Source: Jatrophihabitans sp. GAS493 (GTDB lineage: Bacteria > Actinomycetota > Actinomycetes > Mycobacteriales > Jatrophihabitantaceae). From it: a DNA stretch of 64,000 bases. Under the pieces are notes generated by a model. The model ran no database searches. It was not told the origin of the DNA and was given only the letters and a program-made list of their open reading frames with translations. Location: assembly GCF_900230215.1 (NCBI RefSeq), contig NZ_LT907982.1, forward strand, positions 3,763,568 to 3,827,567, read 5' to 3'. The position numbers and the translations under genes are program-made. Positions 7,498 to 16,478 of this stretch are shown in pieces (within the stretch, counting starts at the first letter, position 1; each line of letters starts with the position of its first letter).

Positions 7498-8231
7498 CCG
7501 TCACCGACAGCACGAGCGGACTGAATACCACCGCCAAGCTTGCTGAGAACGCACGGCTAGCGGAGCTTGCCGCGCGCGCCGGCGAGGAGCTTGACGCCGC
7601 CCCGGCGACCGAGATCCTGGCCTGGGCCGCCGATCAGTTCGGGTCGGACTGGTGTGTCGCGTCTTCCATGGCCGACGCCGTGCTCCCCCACTTGGCTGCC
7701 TCGGTGGCGCCCGGAGTGAATGTGGTCTTCCTCGACACCGGCTATCACTTCGCCGAGACGATCGGTACCCGTGACGCCGTCGCGGCCACGATGAAGTTGA
7801 ACCTGATCACCGTCAAGCCAAAGCGGACCGTGGCCGAGCAGGATGCCGAGTTCGGCCCCCGGCTCTACGAACGCGACCCCGATCTGTGCTGCGCGATGCG
7901 CAAGGTGGCCCCACTGGCCGATGCGCTGGAGCCGTACGTGGCCTGGGCCTCGGGTCTGCGTCGCGACGAGGCGAGCACTCGCAGCAACGTCCGCGTGGTG
8001 GAGTGGGACGCCAAGCGTTCGATGGTGAAGCTCAACCCCATCGCCACCTGGACCGAGGACGACGTGCAGCGCTACATCGCCGACAACGGTGTGCTGGTCA
8101 ACCCGCTGCTCTCCGACGGCTACGGCTCGGTCGGGTGTGCCCCCTGCACACGGCGTCTACTGGAGGGCGAGGATGCCCGCGCGGGACGCTGGGCAGGGTT
8201 GACCAAGACCGAGTGCGGCCTGCACACGTAG
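7494..8231 (+). CDS. cysH: Adenylyl-sulfate (APS) reductase
   Basis: A 245-residue enzyme reducing APS to sulfite and AMP with thioredoxin. The PP-loop region (VASSMADAVLPHLA, VVFLDTGYHFAET) binds the nucleotide. C132-C133 and C215-C218 (DLCCAMRK, GCAPCTRR) form the CC...CxxC [4Fe-4S] site that separates APS reductases from PAPS reductases. C241 in the C-terminal TECGLH is the catalytic cysteine. The start overlaps the zinc-ribbon stop. With sir upstream the operon covers APS to sulfide. Confidence 0.95.
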   Translation: MTVTDSTSGLNTTAKLAENARLAELAARAGEELDAAPATEILAWAADQFGSDWCVASSMADAVLPHLAASVAPGVNVVFLDTGYHFAETIGTRDAVAATMKLNLITVKPKRTVAEQDAEFGPRLYERDPDLCCAMRKVAPLADALEPYVAWASGLRRDEASTRSNVRVVEWDAKRSMVKLNPIATWTEDDVQRYIADNGVLVNPLLSDGYGSVGCAPCTRRLLEGEDARAGRWAGLTKTECGLHT

Positions 8232-8318
8232 CCACCGGCCGTCGCCCATCTAGGTGCATGTCAGGCGTCGATCCGCCGGTCGCCGGTCGGGCTGCCGAGG
8301 CCGGCGCCCGCCCTGGCC

Positions 8319-8324
8319 TATTCT
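8319..8324 (+). promoter_or_regulatory. -10 element, probably leaderless GNAT mRNA
   Basis: TATTCT ends 6 nt before the ATG at 8331, so transcription should begin at or next to the start codon. No Shine-Dalgarno is present. Confidence 0.55.
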
Positions 8325-8330
8325 GTCGGA

Positions 8331-8915
8331 ATGGCCGAGCCTTCGAGCGCAGCACCGGCTAGTTCGCCGCGCGCCGCCCGAGTCGTTACCTGGACGCCGG
8401 AGCAGTTCGCCGGCAATGTCTACGAACTGATGGTGATCTACGCGCGGGCGATGGGGTACCCGCCGTCGGCGGCCGGCTATCGCGCCGACACCGCACGTCG
8501 ACACATCGCCAACGCCGGATTCGACGTACGGGTCGCCGTCGACCCGAATGGTCGACCACTGGGATTCGGGTACGGCTACACGACGCAACCCGGCCAGTGG
8601 TGGCATGACCTGGTGCACCGGGCAGTGCGGGCCGACCTGCGGGCGGAGTGGATGGTGGATGCCTTCGAGCTCTCCGAGATGCACGTGGTTCCGGAGGCCC
8701 AGGGGCATGGGATTGGCCGTGAATTGCTGCTCGATCTCTGCCGGACGCTTCCGCAGCGATCGATCCTGCTCTCCACTCCGGATGCCAATACCCGAGCCTT
8801 CCGCCTCTACCGGTCGGTCGGCTTCGTCGACCTGGCCCGTAGCTACCTCTTCCCGGGTGACTCCCGGCCGTTCGCGGTGTTGGGGGCTCGGCTCCCACTC
8901 GTCGACGACGTCTGA
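8331..8915 (+). CDS. GNAT family N-acetyltransferase (Rv2170-like)
   Basis: 194 residues. The acetyl-CoA loop is MHVVPEAQGHGIGRELLLDL near residues 117-136, followed by the beta-bulge and C-terminal motif DANTRAFRLYRSVGF. Position next to metF and overall shape match M. tuberculosis Rv2170, reported to acetylate protein lysines including isocitrate dehydrogenase; whether this protein does so is unknown. It stands alone with its own promoter, 99 bp after cysH, and converges on metF. Confidence 0.82.
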   Translation: MAEPSSAAPASSPRAARVVTWTPEQFAGNVYELMVIYARAMGYPPSAAGYRADTARRHIANAGFDVRVAVDPNGRPLGFGYGYTTQPGQWWHDLVHRAVRADLRAEWMVDAFELSEMHVVPEAQGHGIGRELLLDLCRTLPQRSILLSTPDANTRAFRLYRSVGFVDLARSYLFPGDSRPFAVLGARLPLVDDV

Positions 8916-8960
8916 GTAACCACCCGGGCAACCGACCGTCGTCGGCTGGACGGGCGGTGG

Positions 8961-9851
8961 TTAGCCGGCGGGAACCGACAATCCCAGGTTGCTCCAGACC
9001 TCGCGGGTGGCCGTCGAGCGGTTGAAGGTGATGAAGTGAATCCCCGGGACGCCCTCGTCGAGCAGTCGCTGCACCATCAGCGAGGTCTCGGCGATCCCCA
9101 ATTCGCGAACCGCCTTCTTGTCGTCGGCGACCCGCTGGAACTTCTCGGCCAGGGCCTTCGGGAAGGGAGCGCCGGAGAGCTGCTCGGAACGGGCGATGGT
9201 GCCGATCGCGGTCACTGGCATGACCCCGGCGATGATCGGGATGTCGCAGCCGGCGGCCACCACCCGATCCCGCAGGCGCAGGTAGTCGTCGCCATCGAAG
9301 AACATCTGGGTGATCGCATAGTCAGCCCCGGCGCGGCACTTCTCGACGAACCGCCGAGTGTCCTCCTCGACCGAAGTCGACCTCGGATGCTTGAACGGGA
9401 AGGCGGCGACCCCGACACAGAAATCACCTAGCCCGCGTAGCAGCGTCACCAGCTCGTGGCCGTAGCTGAGACCCTCGGGGTGCGCGATCCAGTCACCCAT
9501 CGGATCGGCACCGGGCGGGTCGCCGCGCAGCGCCAGCAGGTTCGATATTCCGGCGTCGGCGAAGCGTCCGACGATCTCCCGAAGTTGGGCGACGGAATGG
9601 TCAACCGCCGTCAGGTGCGCGACCGGAAGCAGCGTGGTGTCACTGGCGATCCGCTCGGTGATCTCGATCGTGCGGTCCCGGCTGGAGCCACCGGCGCCGT
9701 AGGTCACCGAGACGAAAGACGGCTTGAGACTCTCCAGATTGCGAATGGTGTTCCACAGCACGCGTTCATCGTCGGCCGTCTTCGGCGGAAGGAATTCAAA
9801 GGAGATCGTCGGCCCGGAAGAACTGAGCGCCTCTCGTACAGTGCGAACCAT
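8961..9851 (-). CDS. metF: Methylenetetrahydrofolate reductase
   Basis: 296 residues, the usual length of bacterial MetF TIM barrels. Hallmarks are SFEFLPPKT with the catalytic Glu, [24 protein letters not shown], and the FAD-side motif YAITQMFFD. It makes 5-methyl-THF for methionine synthesis. The ATG at 9851 has no Shine-Dalgarno but has TAAGCT 6 nt upstream (minus strand), indicating a leaderless transcript. It is divergent from crtI, only 38 bp away, so the two promoters overlap. Confidence 0.93.
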   Translation of the reverse strand: MVRTVREALSSSGPTISFEFLPPKTADDERVLWNTIRNLESLKPSFVSVTYGAGGSSRDRTIEITERIASDTTLLPVAHLTAVDHSVAQLREIVGRFADAGISNLLALRGDPPGADPMGDWIAHPEGLSYGHELVTLLRGLGDFCVGVAAFPFKHPRSTSVEEDTRRFVEKCRAGADYAITQMFFDGDDYLRLRDRVVAAGCDIPIIAGVMPVTAIGTIARSEQLSGAPFPKALAEKFQRVADDKKAVRELGIAETSLMVQRLLDEGVPGIHFITFNRSTATREVWSNLGLSVPAG

Positions 9852-9857
9852 TGCGCA

Positions 9858-9863
9858 AGCTTA
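9858..9863 (-). promoter_or_regulatory. -10 element of metF
   Basis: On the minus strand TAAGCT ends 6 nt before the metF ATG. The whole 38-bp metF-crtI spacer must also serve crtI. Confidence 0.5.
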
Positions 9864-9889
9864 ACTGCGACGGGTGGGAGGCTGGAGCC

Positions 9890-11374
9890 ATGAGCGCCCC
9901 CATCGTCATCGTCGGTGCCGGGCTGGGCGGCTTGTCGGCTGCGCTGCATCTAGCCGGCGCCGGTCGCGAAGTCACGGTGCTCGAGCGAGCCGCAACCCCC
10001 GGCGGGCGGGCGGGCGTCATCCACGATTCCGGCTACACCTTCGACACCGGCCCCTCTGTGCTCACCATGCCGGAGCTGATCGCGGACGCCTTCGCCGCCG
10101 TCGGGGAGGAGCTCGAGGACTGGCTGAAGCTGACCCGCCTGGACCCGGCCTACCGGGCCCGCTTCCACGACGGCTCGACCATCGACGTGCTGAGCGATCC
10201 ACAGCGCATGGCGGCGCAGATTGGCGAGCTCTGCTCGGCGGCCGACGCGGCCGGGTACCTGCGCTATGTCGATTTCCTGCGCCGTCTCTACCGGGTCGAG
10301 ATGCCGAACTTCATCGATCGCGACGTCAGCCAGCCACGCTCGCTCATCAATCCCGGGATGATTGAACTCCTCCGGATGGGCGGGATGGGGCGGCTGGCAC
10401 CAAAGGTGGCGCACTATCTACGCGACGAGCGCCTGCAGCGGCTCTTCACATTCCAGGCGCTCTACGCCGGGGTCGCCCCTACTCGTGCGCTGGCGCTGTA
10501 CGCGGTCATCGGTTTCATGGACAGCGTCAACGGGGTCTACGCGCCGAGCGGTGGAATGCATGCGCTGCCGAGCGCGATGGCGGCCGCGGCGGCCAAACAC
10601 GGGGTGACCCTGCGCTACCGCACTGAGGTGGCGCGGGTGGAGGTCCACCAGGGGCGGGCTACGGCGGTGATCACCGCCGCCGGCGAGCGGGTTCGCGCCT
10701 CGACCGTGCTGATCAACGCCGATCTCCCCGAGGCGTATCGCCGGCTGATTCCGTCCGGCGCACCGCGCCGGCTGGCCCGGGTCCGGTACTCCCCCTCCTG
10801 CGTCGTGCTGCACATCGGCACCCGGACACCCCCGCCGGCGACGACCACGCACCACGTGATCAGCTTCGGCGCCGCCTGGGATCGCACCTTCGACGAGATC
10901 ATCACCCGCGGGGAGGTGATGAGCGATCCCTCCATCCTCATCAGCACGCCATCGCTGAGCGATCCGTCGCTGGCGCCTGAGGGGCGGCACACCCACTTCG
11001 TGCTCTTCCCAGCACCCAATCTCGACCACTCCCGCCCACTGCACTGGGACGAGCTCGCCACCGGCTACCGCGAACACATGATCGAGACCCTGCAGGCCCG
11101 CGGATTCACCGGACTCGGCGACGGCATCGAGGTCGCCCATCTGGTGACGCCCGCTGATTGGTTGCGGCAGGGGCTGGGTGCCGGCACGCCGTTCGCGGCG
11201 GCGCACACCTTCACCCAGACCGGCCCGTTCCGCTCACAGATGCAGGCTCCCGGCTACGAGAACGTGCTCTTCTGTGGCTCGAATACACAACCGGGCGTGG
11301 GGGTACCGATGGTGCTGATCTCCGGCAAGTTGGCGGCCGCGCGAATCATCAACGGCGGTGTTCTGCGACGATAG
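9890..11374 (+). CDS. crtI: Phytoene desaturase
   Basis: 494-residue FAD-dependent desaturase converting phytoene to lycopene. The N-terminal dinucleotide fold IVIVGAGLGGLSAALHLAGA is followed by VTVLERAATPGGRAG and the CrtI signature TFDTGPSVLTMPE; the C-terminal FAD motif GSNTQPGVGVPMVLISGKL is intact. The ATG at 9890 has GGAGG and GGAG upstream; an in-frame start at 9851 lies inside the divergent metF start and is rejected. Adjacent to crtB (4-bp gap), so one operon. Confidence 0.95.
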   Translation: MSAPIVIVGAGLGGLSAALHLAGAGREVTVLERAATPGGRAGVIHDSGYTFDTGPSVLTMPELIADAFAAVGEELEDWLKLTRLDPAYRARFHDGSTIDVLSDPQRMAAQIGELCSAADAAGYLRYVDFLRRLYRVEMPNFIDRDVSQPRSLINPGMIELLRMGGMGRLAPKVAHYLRDERLQRLFTFQALYAGVAPTRALALYAVIGFMDSVNGVYAPSGGMHALPSAMAAAAAKHGVTLRYRTEVARVEVHQGRATAVITAAGERVRASTVLINADLPEAYRRLIPSGAPRRLARVRYSPSCVVLHIGTRTPPPATTTHHVISFGAAWDRTFDEIITRGEVMSDPSILISTPSLSDPSLAPEGRHTHFVLFPAPNLDHSRPLHWDELATGYREHMIETLQARGFTGLGDGIEVAHLVTPADWLRQGLGAGTPFAAAHTFTQTGPFRSQMQAPGYENVLFCGSNTQPGVGVPMVLISGKLAAARIINGGVLRR

Positions 11375-11378
11375 GTGC

Positions 11379-12308
11379 ATGTTCGGCCGCGACCTAGACG
11401 CAGCTGGGGTGAGCGTGCCCATCGAACGGGCCGGTTTCGAGGAGGCGCGGCACCTCAACGCCTCGCACGGACGGACGTTCTACCTGGCCACCCTGCTGCT
11501 GCCGGCGGCCAAGCGTCCCTACGTACACGCTCTCTACGGCTTCGCCCGGTACGCCGACGACATCGTCGACGAGCTGCCACCCCAGGTCGCCGCGCCCCGC
11601 TTCGCCCGGTGGAGTTCAACCGTGCTTCGGGAGCTGGAGTGGGGCGACTCGAGTGACCCGCTTGTCCGGGCCTTGATAGTGACCATCGCACGCTGGCAGA
11701 TCCCGCTGAGTTACTTCGCCGACTTCCTCGAGTCAATGCGCAACGATCTCACCGTCACCCGATACGCCGACTACGACGAACTCTCCGACTACATGTGGGG
11801 CTCGGCGGCGGTGATCGGTCTGCAGATGCTGCCGATTCTCGGACGAGCCGACTCCGGACAGCGGTGGGATGTCATCGAGCCGTTCGCCATTGACCTGGGC
11901 CTCGCCTTCCAGCTCACGAACTTCATCCGCGATGTCGGTGACGATCTCGACCGGGGACGGATCTATCTGCCCCAGGAGAGTCTGCAGCTGTTCGGCGTCG
12001 ATACCGAGCGATTACGCCGGCGGCAGGTCGACGAGCCGATCCGAAATCTGCTCGCGCACGAGATCGCCCGGGCCCGTGCCCTCTATCTGCGGGCGCAGCC
12101 CGGGATCGAGCTGCTGCATCCGAGTTCGCAGGATTGTCTACGCACCGCCTACACGCTGTACTCCGAGATCCTCGATCAGATCGAGCGGGTCGACTACGAC
12201 GTCTTCAGCTCTCGGGTGGCGGTGGGACTTCCTCGGCGCGCCCGGGTCGCCGTTCCGGCCGCGGCGCACGTGTTGCGCCGAGCCAGACCCAGATGGCAAG
12301 AGTTGTGA
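11379..12308 (+). CDS. crtB: Phytoene synthase
   Basis: 309 residues, condensing two geranylgeranyl diphosphates to phytoene. Both Asp-rich metal sites are present: YADDIVDE near residue 63 and DVGDDLDRGRIYLP near residue 190. It starts 4 bp after crtI. Its last 104 bp are antisense to the end of the lycopene cyclase gene crtYd. No geranylgeranyl diphosphate synthase lies in the window, though in mycobacteria one sits in this neighbourhood. Confidence 0.94.
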   Translation: MFGRDLDAAGVSVPIERAGFEEARHLNASHGRTFYLATLLLPAAKRPYVHALYGFARYADDIVDELPPQVAAPRFARWSSTVLRELEWGDSSDPLVRALIVTIARWQIPLSYFADFLESMRNDLTVTRYADYDELSDYMWGSAAVIGLQMLPILGRADSGQRWDVIEPFAIDLGLAFQLTNFIRDVGDDLDRGRIYLPQESLQLFGVDTERLRRRQVDEPIRNLLAHEIARARALYLRAQPGIELLHPSSQDCLRTAYTLYSEILDQIERVDYDVFSSRVAVGLPRRARVAVPAAAHVLRRARPRWQEL

Positions 12309-12567
12309 GAATCATCGAGAACCCGAAGAACAGATCCTCCACCGGCGCATAGGCGATGCGTGGTCCGAGAATCCGGTCGGCGTTGTAGCGCACCACCGGT
12401 AGGCCGGTGAGCACCGCGTTGGTCAGCAGCTGAAACAGCAGCACGATGGCGTATGCCGTCCAGAAGGCCCGTCGTCGGATGAGAATCGTCTTCAGAATCA
12501 GGCAATCCAACACCACGGCGAGCACCACCATGACGGCCGCGGCCCCGGTGTAGCTCAGGTAGCTCAT
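12205..12567 (-). CDS. crtYd: Lycopene cyclase subunit, CrtYd-type
   Basis: 120 residues with three transmembrane helices and the lycopene-cyclase-domain signature PVEDLFFGF near residue 75. It overlaps the upstream subunit gene by ATGA, as usual for actinobacterial heterodimeric cyclases. Its 3' end runs 104 bp into the 3' end of crtB on the other strand; the overlapping part encodes a Pro/Arg-rich tail after the last helix. Beta- or epsilon-ring formation cannot be told from sequence. Confidence 0.88.
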   Translation of the reverse strand: MSYLSYTGAAAVMVVLAVVLDCLILKTILIRRRAFWTAYAIVLLFQLLTNAVLTGLPVVRYNADRILGPRIAYAPVEDLFFGFSMILTTLAIWVWLGATRAPRPERRPGRAEEVPPPPES

Positions 12568-12935
12568 CCGCCCTCCTGCCCCGGCGCGTGGCCTTCGCCG
12601 TCAACCGGCTCGTCACCGATCGGCCACTGCGGGCGGCGGGCTCGCACCGCCTCCAGCGTGAGGATCGCGCAGGTGGGAGTCACCAGGAAGAAGAGCAACT
12701 CCTCCAGCGGCAGACCTCCCGGCAGCGTCACCCCGACCAGGAAGTGCCGGTTGTAGCTCCAGTCCCGATGGGCGATGGCGAGCAGGTCCCAACCCCCGAA
12801 GATCAGCACCACCGGCAGCAGCGTGGCGAGCAGCCGCTGCCAGCGCCGGTAGACGTGCGTGTGCAGCCAGATCTCCAGCGGGGCGGTCCCGATCAGGCAG
12901 ACAGCCAGTAGCCCGAGGTAGACCCAATGCGACAT
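12564..12935 (-). CDS. crtYc: Lycopene cyclase subunit, CrtYc-type
   Basis: 123 residues, three transmembrane helices and the PLEELLFFLV signature around residues 75-85, matching the first half of heterodimeric lycopene cyclases. Stop and crtYd start share ATGA. Together with CrtI and CrtB this gives a route to cyclic C40 carotenoids, so the strain is probably pigmented. Confidence 0.88.
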   Translation of the reverse strand: MSHWVYLGLLAVCLIGTAPLEIWLHTHVYRRWQRLLATLLPVVLIFGGWDLLAIAHRDWSYNRHFLVGVTLPGGLPLEELLFFLVTPTCAILTLEAVRARRPQWPIGDEPVDGEGHAPGQEGG

Positions 12936-12983
12936 CGACGGTGACCGGCTGGCGCTCTGCGGGCGTTCGGGACGCTGCCGCGA

Positions 12984-13322
12984 CTAGTAGCCGGCCGCCT
13001 GGGCCCGGCGCTTCACCTCGGTGCCCCGGTTCTCCCGCAGGGCCTGAATCGGTGTCCCGGGCAGCGAATCATCTTCGCGATGCAGCCAATCGACGATCTC
13101 GGCGTCGGAGAACTTGGCATCGCGCAGTACGTTGATCACGCCGACGACGCCCTTGACGATGACGCCGTCCTGGATGAAGGACGACGGGATCCGGCGCACG
13201 CCGTCCTCGCCCCGGATGGCGACGAGCTCGCCGTCGCGGACCAGCTGGTGAACCTGGGTGACGATGACGCCCAGTTCCTCGGCGACGTCGGGGAACCCAC
13301 TCATCTCTACTGACTCGGACAT
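12984..13322 (-). CDS. Rv2175c-type DNA-binding protein
   Basis: 112 residues. An N-terminal winged/AlpA-like helix-turn-helix (DVAEELGVIVTQVHQLVRDG) is followed by a domain ending in the conserved EVKRRAQAAGY. This matches M. tuberculosis Rv2175c, a DNA-binding substrate of the kinase PknL encoded beside it; the PASTA kinase gene here is likewise close (14342). I chose the ATG at 13322 because GGAGG lies 9 nt upstream; 13328 is possible. Gene targets unknown. Confidence 0.85.
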   Translation of the reverse strand: MSESVEMSGFPDVAEELGVIVTQVHQLVRDGELVAIRGEDGVRRIPSSFIQDGVIVKGVVGVINVLRDAKFSDAEIVDWLHREDDSLPGTPIQALRENRGTEVKRRAQAAGY

Positions 13323-13357
13323 GCCCATCAGCCTCCCACGTCGCCGAAAGTCGGACG

Positions 13358-14212
13358 CTAGTACTCCCCCGCTCGCCAAGTCTCGCCGGGAGGTTCAGCT
13401 GAACGCAGTGAATCGGCGTCGGTGAGTGGTTTGGCCTGTCCTACGAAGCGGGTCAGCTCGGTACCGGTCAAGACCTGGACCGGGAACATGGCCGCCGCGG
13501 CCGAGCGGCGCACGCTGGGCAGCGGCAGTTCGACGGTCGACGCCGCGAGGACGACGTTGCCGTAGCGCCGCCCCTTCAGCACCGCCGGGTCGCTGACCAG
13601 CAGCACATTGGGCAGTCGGGTCGCGATGGTGGCGACCACCCGACGCAGGTACGTCAGCGGCGGTCCGTCAGCCAGGTTCGCGACATAGGTGCCGCCCGGG
13701 CGCAGCACCCGAGCCACCTCGTCCACGAACTCGGCGGTGGTGAGTTCGGCCGGCACCCGGGCCCCGAGAAAGGCGTCCAGGACGATGACGTCGGCGCTGG
13801 CCGTTTTCAGCGCCGCGACACCCTCCTGGCCACCCTGCGGCCGCACCCGCACCCGGGCGTTGCGGGCGAACGGCAGCCGGGCCCGGATGAACTCGGTGAG
13901 ACGCTCGTCCGGTTCGAAGACGATCTGAGGGGAGCCGGGACGGGTAGCGGCCAGGTAGCGCGGGAAGCAGAAGGCTCCGCCGCCGATATGGGTGACCGCC
14001 AGCTCGCCGGGCGGCAGCGCGTCGACGATGTCGGCCAGGTGCTGGACGTACTCGAGGTCGAGGTAGGTCGGATGGTTGAGGTCGACGTAGGACTGCCGGA
14101 CCCGATCGACCAGAAGCAGCCAGCCACCAGGGCGATCGGCGTCGGCCAGTAGCTCCGCATGCCCCGATGAGACGTCGATTCCGCCCGTCGAAGAGTCATC
14201 GTCACGGGCCAC
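13358..14212 (-). CDS. Spermidine synthase-like SAM-binding protein
   Basis: 284 residues with the spermidine-synthase Rossmann fold: THIGGGAFCFPRYLA (motif I), IVFEPDERL (acidic end of strand 2) and DVIVLDAF (motif post I), then LRPGGTYVANL. Members lacking polyamine-site residues are common in actinobacteria and of unproven activity, so a methyltransferase or aminopropyltransferase role is open. The GTG at 14212 has TAGGCT 6 nt upstream, suggesting a leaderless mRNA that continues 35 bp on into the Rv2175c-like gene. Confidence 0.82.
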   Translation of the reverse strand: MARDDDSSTGGIDVSSGHAELLADADRPGGWLLLVDRVRQSYVDLNHPTYLDLEYVQHLADIVDALPPGELAVTHIGGGAFCFPRYLAATRPGSPQIVFEPDERLTEFIRARLPFARNARVRVRPQGGQEGVAALKTASADVIVLDAFLGARVPAELTTAEFVDEVARVLRPGGTYVANLADGPPLTYLRRVVATIATRLPNVLLVSDPAVLKGRRYGNVVLAASTVELPLPSVRRSAAAAMFPVQVLTGTELTRFVGQAKPLTDADSLRSAEPPGETWRAGEY

Positions 14213-14329
14213 AGGGCCAGCCTAGAGGCAGGCTAGAGGCAGGCTGACCACAGCCGAGCGGTCCGGTCGGAATGTCAGAGAACCTGGGGCGTCGATGAGT
14301 GTCTGGAAGTGATCGCGGCCGCTTCGAAC

Positions 14330-14335
14330 TAGAGT
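14330..14335 (+). promoter_or_regulatory. -10 element, leaderless PASTA kinase mRNA
   Basis: TAGAGT ends 6 nt before the GTG start at 14342 and no Shine-Dalgarno is present. Confidence 0.55.
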
Positions 14336-14341
14336 GTAGGG

Positions 14342-16447
14342 GTGCAGAGGGCCGCAGCAGACTCAGCCGCAGCCGATCCGATAGTCGGCCGCGTACTGGA
14401 GGGTCGCTACCGAATCTTCGCCCGAATCGCCCGCGGCGGCATGTCTACGGTGTACAGCGCAATCGACGAGCGACTGGACCGACGGGTGGCCGTCAAGGTG
14501 ATGTCCGGTGCGCTCTCCGCTGATCCGGCCTTCGCCGATCGCTTCGCCCGCGAGGCGCGCGCGGCGGCGAAACTCTCCCACCTCAACGTGGTCGCCGTCT
14601 ACGACCAGGGCAGCGACGCCGACCACGTCTTCCTGGTGATGGAGCTCGTCCCCGGCCGCACGCTGCGCGACCTCATCACCGAGCGCGGCAAGCTGAGCGA
14701 AGCCGAGGCCGTCTCCATCATGGAGCCCGTACTCGGAGCGCTGGCCGCGGCTCACCGGGCGGGGCTGGTGCACCGCGACATCAAACCGGAGAACATCCTG
14801 CTCTCCGACGATGGCGTGGTGAAGGTCGCCGATTTCGGGCTGGCCCGAGCCGTCGACACCGATCCGTCGTCTACGCGCACCGGCTTGATGATGGGCACCG
14901 TCGCCTACTGCGCGCCGGAGCAGATCTCCCGTGGCGAGGCCGACCAGCGCTCGGACGTCTACGCCGCCGGTGTCGTCCTCTTCGAACTCCTCACCGGCGC
15001 GGTGCCCTACGTCGGTGAGAACGCTATGTCGGTGGCCTACCAGCACGTGCACAGCCGGGTGCCGGCTGCCTCATCACGGGTTCGGGGTATCGACGAGTCG
15101 CTCGACGATCTCATCATCCGGGCCACCGACAGCGATCCCTCCTTCCGCCCGGCCGACGCCGGCGTGATGCTGGCTGAACTGCACGACATCCGCGACGAGT
15201 TGAGACTTCCGGTGACGGCGGTGCCGCCTCGGACGCGACCGGCGCGGCGGGCAGCCGCCTCGTTCGACATGGCCGGCGCGAGCAGTCTCGACTCGGTCGC
15301 CACCACCGAGTACATCGCCCTCGGCGGCTCCGGGGCCGCTGGACCGAACGCGACGACCGTCGCCCCCCTCGACCAGTTCCTCGACCCCGCCGACCGCACG
15401 CGACGGGCGGCGCTCCCGCCGAACGCCGACGCGGCCGCTCGAGAGGGCAATCGGGACGCCACCGTGAGCAGGCCCTCCCGGGCCAAGGCGCCGCTCAGCC
15501 GGGCCGCGCAGGTCAAGCGGCGGCGACGTCGACGCACGTTGATCGCATTTCTGGTGCTAGCGCTACTGGGCGCCGCAGCGGGTTTCGGCGCCTGGTGGAT
15601 GGTCGCCGGTCGCTACACCGCGATCCCGAACGTCCACGGCGCACCCTTCGACACCGCCAGCGCCGCGCTGCACCAGGCCGGATTCACCAACGTCGTGGAG
15701 AAGAAGGCGTTCGACGAGATAGTGCCGAAGAATTCGGTCATCTCCACATCCCCGAGCGCTGGTGATCGCCTGCTCCCGTCGAAGCCGGTCACCGTAGTGG
15801 TCTCCTCCGGTCAGGAGCGGTTCACCCTCCCCGACGTGCGCAAGGGCACCGAAGCGGGCGCCCGGGCCGCCCTGGCGAAGGTGGTGACCAGCGATGGTAC
15901 GGCGGCGCTGCAGGTGGTCGTCACCCAGCAGTCGAACGACAGCGTGGCGAAGGGGCAGGTGATCGGCACCAACCCTCCGGCCGGCACCGCGGTGAAGCGG
16001 AATGACGCCGTGACGGTCATCGTCTCCAGCGGGCCACCGATCGTCGCGATCCCGGACGTCTCCGGAAAGTCGCAGGGCGACGCCAGCGCCGCACTGAAGA
16101 CCGCGGGCTTCAAGGTGGCGACGGTGAGCGCCTACAGTGACACGGTCGCCGGCGGCGTGGTCATCTCACAGAGCCCGGCGGCCGGTCAGCAGGCGGTGAA
16201 GTTCAGCTCAGTAACCCTTACCGTCTCCCAGGGACCGGAGTATGTCGACGTCCCGTCGGTGGGCGGACAGCCGGCGGACTCGGCGAACCAGACACTCACC
16301 GGCGCGGGATTCAAGGTGGTCATCAACAAGGTCTACGGCGGCCACCTCGGCTTGGTGGTCGGCATGGACATCGACAAGAACGACCAGAATCCGAACGACT
16401 CCGGTCAGGCCCGGGTCGGCGCCACCATCACCCTGGACGTCGCTTGA
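14342..16447 (+). CDS. pknL: PASTA-domain Ser/Thr protein kinase (PknL-like)
   Basis: 701 residues. The cytoplasmic kinase domain spans about residues 20-285, with glycine loop RIARGGMSTVY, catalytic K52, HRDIKPEN (D146) and DFGLA. A Pro/Ala/Arg-rich linker leads to one transmembrane helix at about 398-420, then four extracellular PASTA repeats (about 425-492, 493-563, 564-630, 631-701) that bind peptidoglycan fragments in this family. The neighbouring Rv2175c-like gene supports orthology with PknL. The kinase probably senses cell-wall state and phosphorylates the neighbour and division proteins (inference). Endonuclease IV follows after 31 bp. Confidence 0.92.
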   Translation: MQRAAADSAAADPIVGRVLEGRYRIFARIARGGMSTVYSAIDERLDRRVAVKVMSGALSADPAFADRFAREARAAAKLSHLNVVAVYDQGSDADHVFLVMELVPGRTLRDLITERGKLSEAEAVSIMEPVLGALAAAHRAGLVHRDIKPENILLSDDGVVKVADFGLARAVDTDPSSTRTGLMMGTVAYCAPEQISRGEADQRSDVYAAGVVLFELLTGAVPYVGENAMSVAYQHVHSRVPAASSRVRGIDESLDDLIIRATDSDPSFRPADAGVMLAELHDIRDELRLPVTAVPPRTRPARRAAASFDMAGASSLDSVATTEYIALGGSGAAGPNATTVAPLDQFLDPADRTRRAALPPNADAAAREGNRDATVSRPSRAKAPLSRAAQVKRRRRRRTLIAFLVLALLGAAAGFGAWWMVAGRYTAIPNVHGAPFDTASAALHQAGFTNVVEKKAFDEIVPKNSVISTSPSAGDRLLPSKPVTVVVSSGQERFTLPDVRKGTEAGARAALAKVVTSDGTAALQVVVTQQSNDSVAKGQVIGTNPPAGTAVKRNDAVTVIVSSGPPIVAIPDVSGKSQGDASAALKTAGFKVATVSAYSDTVAGGVVISQSPAAGQQAVKFSSVTLTVSQGPEYVDVPSVGGQPADSANQTLTGAGFKVVINKVYGGHLGLVVGMDIDKNDQNPNDSGQARVGATITLDVA

Positions 16448-16478
16448 AGGGGTCGCCGACCGAGGTAGGGCAGCGTTG

